A stretch of 64,000 nucleotides of DNA from Mauremys mutica (Eukaryota; Chordata; Testudines; Geoemydidae). The stretch is from the NCBI RefSeq assembly GCF_020497125.1, contig NW_025422895.1, positions 558,001 through 622,000 of the forward strand, read 5' to 3'. Made by a program: the position numbers and the translations under genes. This document shows positions 54,980 through 64,000 of this stretch, one piece after another (position 1 is the stretch's first letter; each line of letters starts with the position of its first letter). Under the pieces are notes generated by a model, which was given only the letters and a program-made list of their open reading frames with translations, was not told the origin of the DNA and searched no databases.

Positions 54980-57900
54980 ACGCCTAGTGTAGACCAGGCC
55001 TGTCTTTGTTGTGCTTGTATCTCTCTGTAGAGGCCCGTCGGGGCAGACTGCTGAGCGAGCAGCGGCGCCCAGAGTAGGGGGCGGAGCTAGGTTGAGGAGC
55101 GGCCTATAAAAGCGGATGCCCAGCCAGGCAGCGGCGCAGGAGCCAGCGAGCAGCGGCACAGGAGCCAGCGAACAGCGGAGTTTGCGTGGGAGAGTTCCCA
55201 TTGGAGGAGCAGGTATTTGGATTTGCATCTGTCTTTGTGGATTTGCATCTGTCTTTGTAGGGCTTGTATCTCTCTGTAGAGGCCCGTCGGGGCAGACTGC
55301 TGAGCGGGCAGCGGCGCCCTGAGTAGGGGGCGGAGCAAGGCTGAGGAGGGGCCTATAAAAGCGGCTGCCCATTCAGGCAGCGGCACAGTAGCCAGCGAGC
55401 AGCGACACAGGAGCCAGCAAACAGGGGCGTTTGCGTGGCAGAGTTCCCGTTGGAGGAGCAGGTATTTGGATTTGCATCAGTCTTTGTGGATAAGCATCTG
55501 TCTTTGTAGTGCTTGTATATCTCTCTGGAGGCCCGTCGGCGCAGACTGCTGAGCGGGCAGCGGCGACCTGAGTAGGGGTCAGACCTAGGCTGAGGAGGGG
55601 CCTATAAAAGCCGCCACCCAGCCAGGCAGCGGCACAGGAGCCAGCGAGCAGCGGCACAGGAGCCAGCGAACAGGGGAGTTTGCGTGAGAGAGTTCCCATT
55701 GGAGGAGCAGGTATCTGGATTTGCATCTGTCTTTGTGGATTTGCATCTGTCTTTGTAGGGCTTGTATCTCTCTGTAGAGGCCCGTCGGGGCAGACTGCTG
55801 AGCGGGCAGCGGCGCCCTGAGTAGGGGGCGGAGCAAGGCTGAGGAGGGGCCTATAAAAGCGGCTGCCAGGCAGCGGCACAGTAGCCAGCGAGCAGCGACA
55901 CAGGAGCCAGCAAACAGGGGCGTTTGCGTGGCAGAGTTCCCGTTGGAGGAGCAGGTATTTGGATTTGCATCAGTCTTTGTGGATTTGCATCTGTCTTTGT
56001 AGTGCTTGTATCTCTCTGTAGAGGCCCATCGGGGCAGACTGCTGAGCGGGCAGCGGCGCCCTGAGTAGGGGGCGGAGTTAGGCTGAGGAGGGGCCTATAA
56101 AAGCGGCCGCCCAGCCAGGCAGCGGCAAAGCTGCGAGCAGCGGTACAGGAGCCGGCAAACAGGGGACTTTGCGCGGGAGAGTTCCCATTGGAGAACCAGG
56201 TATTTGGATTTGCATCTGTCTTTGTGAATTTGCATCTGCCTTTGTAGTGCTTGTATCTCTCTGTAGAGGTCCATCGGAGCAGACTGCTGAGTGGGCTGCG
56301 GCGCCCTGAGTAGGGGTCGGAGCTAGGCTGAGGAGGGGCCTATAAAAGCCGCCACCCAGCCAGGCAGCGGCACAGGAGCCAGCGAGCAGCGGCACAGGAG
56401 CCAAGGAACAGAGGAGTTTGCGTGAGAGAGTTCCCATTGGAGGAGCAGGTAATTGGACTTTCATCTGTCTTTGTGGATTTGCATTTGTCTTTGTAGTGCT
56501 TGCATCTCTCTGTAGAGGCCCATCGGGCAGTCTGCTGAGCAAACACTGGCGCCCTGAGTAGGGGGCGGAGCTAGGCTGAGGAGTGGCCTATAAAAGCCGC
56601 CGCCCAGCCAGGCAGCGGCACAGGAGCCAGTGAGCAGCGGCACAGGAGCTAGCGAACAGGGGAGTTTGCGTGGGAGAGTTGCCATTGGAGGAGCAGGTTT
56701 TTGGATTTGCATCTGTCTTTGTGGATTTGCATCTGTCTTTGTAGTGCTTGTATCTCTCTGTAGAGGCCCGTCGGGGCAGACTGCTGAGCGGGCAGCGGCG
56801 CCCTGAGTAGGGGGCGGAGCTACGCTGAGGAGGGGCCTGTAAAAGCGGCCGCCCAGCCAGGCTGCGGCACAGGAGCCAGAAAACAGGGCGGTGAAAAGGG
56901 GTTTTTGAGTGGGAAAGTTCCCATTGGAGGAGCAGCTATTTGGATTTGCGTCTGTCTTTGTGGATTTGCATCTGTCTTTGTAGTACTTGTATCTCTCTGT
57001 AGAGGCCCGTCGGGGCATTCTGCTGAGCGGGCAGCGGCGCCCTGAGTAGGGGGCGGAGCTAGGCTGAGGAGGGGCCTATAAAAGCAGCCGCCAGCCTGGC
57101 AGCGGCACAGGAGCCAGCGAGCAGCGGCAGAGGAGCCAGCGAACAGGGGCGTTTGCGTAGGAGAGTTCCCATTGGAGGAGCAGGTATTTGGATTTGCATC
57201 TGTCTTTGTGGATTTGCATCTGTCTTTGTAGTGCTTGTATCTCTCTCTAGAGGCCCGTCGGCGCAGACTGCTGAGCGGGCAGCGGCGCCCTGAGTAGGGG
57301 GCGGAGCTAGGCTGCGGAGGGCCTATAAAAGCGCCCGCCCAGCCCTGCAGCGGCACAGGAGCCAGCGAACAGGGGAGTTTGTGTGGGAGAGTTCCCATTG
57401 GAGGAGCAGGTATTTGGATTGCATCTTTTTTGTGGATTTGCATCTGTCTTTGTAGTGCTTGTATCTCTCTGTAGAGGCCCGAAGGGGCAGACTGCTGAGC
57501 GGGCAGAGGCGCCCTGAGTAGGCGGCGGAGCTAGGCTGGGGAGGGGCCTATAAAAGCGGCCGCCCAGCCAGGCAGCGGCACAGAAGCCAGCAATCAGGCC
57601 GGCGACCAGGGAAGTTTGCGTGGGAGAGTTCCCATTGGAGGATCAGGTATTTGGATTTGCATCTCTGTCTTTTTAGTGCTTGTATCTCTCTGTAGAGGCC
57701 CGATGGGACAGACTGCTGAGCGGGCAGCGGCGCCCTGAGTAGGAGGCGGAGCTAGACTGAGGAGGGGCCTATAAAAGCGGCCACCGAGCCAGGCAGCGGC
57801 ACAGGAGCCAGCGAGCAGCGGCACAGGAGACAGTGAACAGTGGATTTTGCGTGGGAGTGTTCCCACTGGAGGAGCAGGTATTTGGATTTGCATCTGTCTT

Positions 57901-58393
57901 TGTGGATTTGCATGTGTCTTTGTATTGCTTGTATCTCTCTGTAGAGGTCCGTCGGGGCAGACTGCTGAGCCGGAATAGGCGCCCTGAGTAGGGGGCGGAG
58001 CTAGGCTGAGGACGGAGCCTATGAAAGCGGCCGCCCAGCCAGTCAGCGGCACAGGAGCCAGCAAACAGAGCGGTGAACAGGGGAGTTTGCGTGGGAGAGT
58101 TCCCATTGGAGGAGCAGGTATTTGGATTTGAATCTGTCTTTGTGGATTTGCATCTGACTTTGTAGTGCTTGTATCTCTCTGTAGAGGCCCGTCGGGGCAG
58201 ACTGTTGAGCGGGAAGCGGAGCCCTGAGTAGGGGGCGGAGCTAGGCTGAGGAGGGGCCTATAAAAGCAGCCGCCCAGCCAGGCAGGGGCACAGGAGCCAG
58301 CGAGCAGCGGCACAGGAGACAGTGAACAGGGGAGTTTGCGTGGGAGAGTTCCCATTGGAGGAGCAGGAATTTGGTTTTGCATCTGTCCTTGTG

Positions 58394-61289
58394 GATTTGC
58401 ATCTGTCTTTCTAGTGCTTGTATCTCTCTGTAGAGGCCCGTCGGGGCAGACTGCTGGGCGGGCAGCAGCGCCCTGAGTAGGGGGCGGAGCTAGGCTGAGG
58501 AGGGGCCTGTAAAAGCGGCCGCCCAGCCAGGCAGCGGCACAGGAGCCAGAAAACAGGGCGGTGAAAAGGGGTTTTTGATTGGGAATGTTCCCATTGGAGG
58601 AGCAGGTATTTGGATTTGCGGTTGTCTTTGTCGATTTGCATCTGTCTTTCTAGTGCTTGTATCTCTCTGTAGAGGCCCGTCGGGGCAGACTGCTGAGCGG
58701 GCAGCGGCGCCCTGAGTAGGGGGCGGAGTTAGGCTGAGGAGGGGCCTATAAAAGCGGCCGCCCAGCCCTGCAGCGGCACAGGAGCCAGCGAACAGGAGAG
58801 GTTGCGTAGGAGAGTTCCCATTGGAGGAGCAGGTATTTGGATTTGCATCTGTCTTTGTGGATTTGCATCTGTCTTTAAATGCTTGTATCTCTCTGTAGAG
58901 GCCCGTCGGGGAAAATGGTGAGCGGGCAGCGGCGCCCTGAGGTGGAGGCGGAGCTAGGCTGAGGAGGGGCCTATAAAAGCGGCCACCGAGCCAGGCAGCG
59001 GCACAGTAGCCAGCGAGCAGCGGCACAGGAGACAGTGAACAGGGGAGTTTGCGTGGGAGAGTTCCCATTGGAGGAGCAGGTATTTGGATTTGCATCTGTC
59101 CTTGTGGATTTGCATCTGTCTTTCTAGTGCTTGTATCTCTCTGTAGAGGCCCGTCGGGGCAGACTGCTGTGCGGGCAGCGGCGCCCAGTTAGGGGGCGGA
59201 GCTAGGCTTAGGAGGGGCCTATAAATGCGGCCGCCCAGCCAGGCAACGGCACAGGAGCCAGCGAGCAGCGGCACAGCAGCCAGCGAACAGGGGAGTTTGT
59301 GTGGGAGAGTTCCCATTGGAGGAGCAGGTATTTGGATTTGCATCTGTCTTTGTGGATTTGCATCTGTCTTTGTAGTGCTTGTATCTCTCTGTAGAGGCCC
59401 GTCGGGGCAGACTGCTGAGCGGGCAGCGGCGCCCTGAGTAGGGGGCGGAGATAGGCTGAGGAGGGGCCTATAAAAGCGGCCGCTCTGCCTGGCAGCCGCA
59501 CAGGAGCCAGCGAGCAGCGGCACAGGAGCCAGTGTACAGGGGCGTTTGCATGGGAGAGTTCCCATTGGAGGAGCAGGTATTTGGATTTGCATCATTTTTG
59601 TGGATTTGCATCTGTCTTTGTAGTCCTTGTATCTCTCTGTAGAGGCCCGTCGGGGCAGACTGCTGAGCGAGCAGCGGCGCCCTGAGTAGGGGGCGGAGCT
59701 AGGCTGAGGAGGGGCCTGTAAAAGCGGCCGCCCAGCCAGGCAGCGGCACAGGAGCCAGAAAACAGGGCGGTGAAAAGGGGTTTTTGAGTGGGAAAGTTCC
59801 CATTGGAGGAGCAGGTATTTGGATTTGCATCTGTCTTTGTGGATTTGCGTCTGTCTTTGTAGTGCTTGTATCTCTCTGTAGAGGCCCGTCGGGGCAGACT
59901 GCTGAGCGGGCAGCGGCGCCCTGAGTAGGGGGCGGAGCTAGGCTGAGGAGGGGCCTATAAAAGCGGCCGCCCAGCCCTGCAGCGGCACAGGAGCCAGCGA
60001 ACAGGGGAGTTTGCGTGGGTGAGTTCCCATTGGAGGAGCAGGTATTTGGATTTGCATCTGTCTTTGTGGATTTGCATCTGTCTTTGTAATGCTTGTATCT
60101 CTCTGTAGATGCCCGTCGGCGCAGACTGCTTAGCGGGCAGCGGCGCCCTGAGTAGGGGGCGGAGCTCGGCTGAGGAGGGGCCTATAAAAGCGGCACCCAG
60201 CCAGGCAGCGGCACAGGAGCCAGCAAACAGGGTTGCGAACAGGGGAGTTTGAGTGGGAGAGTTCCCATTGGAGGAGCAGTTATTTGGATTTGCATCTTTT
60301 TTGTGGATTTGCATCTGTCTTTGTAGTCCTTGTATCTCTCTGTAGAGGCCCGTTGGGGCAGACTGCTGAGCGGGCAGCGGCGCCCTGAGTAGGGGGCGGA
60401 GTTAGGCTGAGGAGGGGCCTATAAAAGCGGCTGCCCAGCCAGGCAGCGGCAACGCTGCGAGCAGCGGTACAGGAGCCGGCGAAAAGGGGACTTTGCGTGG
60501 GAGAGTTCCCATTGGAGGAGCAGGTATTTGGATTTGCATCTGTCTTTGTGGATTTTCATCTGTCTTTGTAGTGCTTGTATCTCTCTGTAGAGGCCCGTTG
60601 GGGCAGACTGCTGAGCGGGCAGCGGCGCCCTGAGTAGGGGGCGGAGCTAGGCTGAGAAGGGGCCTATAAAAGCGGCCGCTCTGCCTGGCAGCCGCACAGG
60701 AGCCAGCGAGCAGCGGCACAGGAGCCAGTGAACAGGGGCGTTTGCATGGGAGAGTTCCCATTGGAGGAGCAGGTATTTGATTTGCATCATTTTTGTGGAT
60801 TTGCATCTGTCTTTGTAGTCCTTGTATCTCTCTGTAGAGGCCCGTCGGGGCAGACTGCTGTGCGGGCAGCGGCGCCCTGAGTAGGGGGCGGAGCTAGGCT
60901 GAGGAGGGGCCTATAAATGCGCCCCCCCCGCCAGGCAGCGGCACAGGAGCCAGTGAGCAGCGGCAGAGGAGCCTGTGAACAGGGGAGTTTGCATGGGAGA
61001 GTTCCCATTGGAGGAGCAGGTATTTGGATTTGCATCTTTCTTGTGGATTTGCATCTGTCTTTGTAGTGCTTGTATCTCTCTATAGAGGCCCGTAGGGGCA
61101 GACTGCTGAGCGGGCAGCGGCGCCCAGAGTAGGGGGCGGAGTTAGGCTGAGTAGGGGCCTATAAAAGCGGCCGCCCAGCCAGGCAGCGGCAAAGCTGCGA
61201 GCAGCGGTACAGGAGCCGGCGAACAGGGGACTTTGCGTGGGAGAGTTCCCATTGGAGGAGCAGGTATTTGGATTTGCATCATTTTTGTT
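58394..61289 (+). repeat. 2896-bp higher-order repeat, unit 1
   Basis: About twelve monomers form a unit repeated at once at 61290 with an offset of exactly 2896 throughout. Few differences are seen, for example GAGGTGGAGG versus GAGTAGGAGG near 58938/61834, and a C-run change near 60918/63814. Monomers inside the unit differ from each other far more than the two units do, which is the mark of a young higher-order repeat. Confidence 0.9.
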
Positions 61290-64000
61290 GATTTGCATCT
61301 GTCTTTCTAGTGCTTGTATCTCTCTGTAGAGGCCCGTCGGGGCAGACTGCTGGGCGGGCAGCAGCGCCCTGAGTAGGGGGCGGAGCTAGGCTGAGGAGGG
61401 GCCTGTAAAAGCGGCCGCCCAGCCAGGCAGCGGCACAGGAGCCAGAAAACAGGGCGGTGAAAAGGGGTTTTTGATTGGGAATGTTCCCATTGGAGGAGCA
61501 GGTATTTGGATTTGCGGTTGTCTTTGTCGATTTGCATCTGTCTTTCTAGTGCTTGTATCTCTCTGTAGAGGCCCGTCGGGGCAGACTGCTGAGCGGGCAG
61601 CGGCGCCCTGAGTAGGGGGCGGAGTTAGGCTGAGGAGGGGCCTATAAAAGCGGCCGCCCAGCCCTGCAGCGGCACAGGAGCCAGCGAACAGGAGAGGTTG
61701 CGTGGGAGAGTTCCCATTGGAGGAGCAGGTATTTGGATTTGCATCTGTCTTTGTGGATTTGCATCTGTCTTTAAATGCTTGTATCTCTCTGTAGAGGCCC
61801 GTCGGGGAAAATGGTGAGCGGGCAGCGGCGCCCTGAGTAGGAGGCGGAGCTAGGCTGAGGAGGGGCCTATAAAAGCGGCCACCGAGCCAGGCAGCGGCAC
61901 AGTAGCCAGCGAGCAGCGGCACAGGAGACAGTCAACAGGGGAGTTTGCGTGGGAGAGTTCCCATTGGAGGAGCAGGTATTTGGATTTGCATCTGTCCTTG
62001 TGGATTTGCATCTGTCTTTCTAGTGCTTGTATCTCTCTGTAGAGGCCCGTCGGGGCAGACTGCTGTGCGGGCAGCGGCGCCCAGTTAGGGGGCGGAGCTA
62101 GGCTTAGGAGGGGCCTATAAATGCGGCCGCCCAGCCAGGCAACGGCACAGGAGCCAGCGAGCAGCGGCACAGCAGCCAGCGAACAGGGGAGTTTGTGTGG
62201 GAGAGTTCCCATTGGAGGAGCAGGTATTTGGATTTGCATCTGTCTTTGTGGATTTGCATCTGTCTTTGTAGTGCTTGTATCTCTCTGTAGAGGCCCGTCG
62301 GGGCAGACTGCTGAGCGGGCAGCGGCGCCCTGAGTAGGGGGCGGAGATAGGCTGAGGAGGGGCCTATAAAAGCGGCCGCTCTGCCTGGCAGCCGCACAGG
62401 AGCCAGCGAGCAGCGGCACAGGAGCCAGTGAACAGGGGCGTTTGCATGGGAGAGTTCCCATTGGAGGAGCAGGTATTTGGATTTGCATCATTTTTGTGGA
62501 TTTGCATCTGTCTTTGTAGTCCTTGTATCTCTCTGTAGAGGCCCGTCGGGGCAGACTGCTGAGCGAGCAGCGGCGCCCTGAGTAGGGGGCGGAGCTAGGC
62601 TGAGGAGGGGCCTGTAAAAGCGGCCGCCCAGCCAGGCAGCGGCACAGGAGCCAGAAAACAGGGCGGTGAAAAGGGGTTTTTGAGTGGGAAAGTTCCCATT
62701 GGAGGAGCAGGTATTTGGATTTGCATCTGTCTTTGTGGATTTGCGTCTGTCTTTGTAGTGCTTGTATCTCTCTGTAGAGGCCCGTCGGGGCAGACTGCTG
62801 AGCGGGCAGCGGCGCCCTGAGTAGGGGGCGGAGCTAGGCTGAGGAGGGGCCTATAAAAGCGGCCGCCCAGCCCTGCAGCGGCACAGGAGCCAGCGAACAG
62901 GGGAGTTTGCGTGGGTGAGTTCCCATTGGAGGAGCAGGTATTTGGATTTGCATCTGTCTTTGTGGATTTGCATCTGTCTTTGTAATGCTTGTATCTCTCT
63001 GTAGATGCCCGTCGGCGCAGACTGCTTAGCGGGCAGCGGCGCCCTGAGTAGGGGGCGGAGCTCGGCTGAGGAGGGGCCTATAAAAGCGGCACCCAGCCAG
63101 GCAGCGGCACAGGAGCCAGCAAACAGGGTTGCGAACAGGGGAGTTTGAGTGGGAGAGTTCCCATTGGAGGAGCAGTTATTTGGATTTGCATCTTTTTTGT
63201 GGATTTGCATCTGTCTTTGTGGTCCTTGTATCTCTCTGTAGAGGCCCGTTGGGGCAGACTGCTGAGCGGGCAGCGGCGCCCTGAGTAGGGGGCGGAGTTA
63301 GGCTGAGGAGGGGCCTATAAAAGCGGCTGCCCAGCCAGGCAGCGGCAACGCTGCGAGCAGCGGTACAGGAGCCGGCGAAAAGGGGACTTTGCGTGGGAGA
63401 GTTCCCATTGGAGGAGCAGGTATTTGGATTTGCATCTGTCTTTGTGGATTTTCATCTGTCTTTGTAGTGCTTGTATCTCTCTGTAGAGGCCCGTTGGGGC
63501 AGACTGCTGAGCGGGCAGCGGCGCCCTGAGTAGGGGGCGGAGCTAGGCTGAGAAGGGGCCTATAAAAGCGGCCGCTCTGCCTGGCAGCCGCACAGGAGCC
63601 AGCGAGCAGCGGCACAGGAGCCAGTGAACAGGGGCGTTTGCATGGGAGAGTTCCCATTGGAGGAGCAGGTATTTGATTTGCATCATTTTTGTGGATTTGC
63701 ATCTGTCTTTGTAGTCCTTGTATCTCTCTGTAGAGGCCCGTCGGGGCAGACTGCTGTGCGGGCAGCGGCGCCCTGAGTAGGGGGCGGAGCTAGGCTGAGG
63801 AGGGGCCTATAAATGCGCCCGCCCCGCCTGGCAGCGGCACAGGAGCCAGTGAGCAGCGGCAGAGGAGCCTGTGAACAGGGGAGTTTGCATGGGAGAGTTC
63901 CCATTGGAGGAGCAGGTATTTGGATTTGCATCTTTTTTGTGGATTTGCATCTGTCTTTGTAGTGCTTGTATCTCTCTATAGAGGCCTGTAGGGGCAGACT
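61290..64000 (+). repeat. 2896-bp higher-order repeat, unit 2 (cut by window end)
   Basis: The first 2711 bp of the second unit, collinear with 58394-61104. The unit would be complete at 64185, outside the window, so whether more copies follow cannot be seen. Confidence 0.9.

Larger units (their letters stand above)
50791..55000 (+). mobile_element. PIF/Harbinger DNA transposon, element C (coding-intact, most diverged)
   Basis: This 4210-bp element has the same ends and the same TGT flanks (50788-50790 and 55001-55003). By eye I noticed roughly twenty differences from A and B, including Pro-to-Ser and Gln-to-His changes in the transposase and Ala-to-Ser in the trihelix protein. A short local duplication near 54880-54915 (GAGCCATTA repeated) accounts for most of its extra length. 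The last 500 bp of left flank and the first 75 bp of right flank match A and B; beyond that the monomers differ. Confidence 0.95.
55001..64000 (+). repeat. Promoter-like satellite array, segment 4
   Basis: Satellite from element C to the window end. Two neighbouring dimers at about 55.1-55.5 kb and 55.6-56.0 kb share GCGACACAGGAGCCAGC and GAGTTCCCGTTGG at a spacing of about 493 bp. CTGTAAAAG replaces the TATA box near 56826, 58507 and 59707. From 58394 the array becomes a 2896-bp higher-order repeat. No gene is supported. Confidence 0.95.

Noticed and set aside
1..64000. CRISPR array or bacterial origin
   Set aside because: Repeats are direct, 227-249 bp long and contiguous without unique spacers, and the coding content is eukaryotic.

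Overview
Kind of sequence. The window is eukaryotic nuclear DNA, almost certainly vertebrate. It is one continuous tandem satellite array interrupted by three copies of a PIF/Harbinger DNA transposon. Introns with GT-AG signals, AATAAA signals, a HARBI1-type DDE transposase and a separate trihelix (Myb/SANT-like) protein all point to a eukaryote. The style of the Harbinger element (ends with GTCTACACTA, and the wording of both proteins) is what I associate with turtle genomes. That placement is from memory and was not searched. No host single-copy gene, tRNA, rRNA or CRISPR array is visible.

Satellite. About 51 kb (1-8404, 12600-32995, 37192-50790, 55001-64000) is made of head-to-tail monomers, roughly 210 of them, mostly 227-249 bp. 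A complete monomer (for example 20778-21026, 249 bp) contains, in order, a GC box, a TATA box (CTATAAAAG), a NotI site, a doubled 22-bp unit, an inverted CCAAT box (ATTGG), a CAG|GTATTT donor-like site, two octamers (ATTTGCAT) in a doubled 20-bp unit, and a pyrimidine tract ending in TAG. The array therefore reads as hundreds of RNA polymerase II promoter-like units, all facing the + strand.

Transposons. Element A (8405-12599), B (32996-37191) and C (50791-55000) are 4.2-kb autonomous-type Harbinger elements. Each has a + strand DDE transposase, a convergent - strand two-exon trihelix gene, and a third small + strand reading frame inside the intron of the - strand gene. All three sit at the same base of the satellite monomer with the same TGT duplication and the same private flanking variant. 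The best explanation is one insertion that was later multiplied by amplification of the surrounding satellite. B and C keep both proteins open; A has a one-base deletion near the transposase C-terminus.

Large-scale layout. Bases 1 to about 20600 are repeated nearly unchanged at about 24341-43770, including element A/B. The two copies differ by whole-monomer gains and losses (248 bp at A 1229-1241; 1424 bp at A 14108-15531). After 43771 the block changes to other monomer types up to element C. The window ends in a near-perfect 2896-bp, roughly 12-monomer higher-order repeat (58394-61289, then 61290-64000, cut by the window end).

How it fits together. Unequal exchange between monomers explains the block duplications, dimers and deletions, and it carried the transposon along. 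The satellite TATA elements point into the transposase gene, so satellite-driven read-through of the transposase is possible; this is inference.
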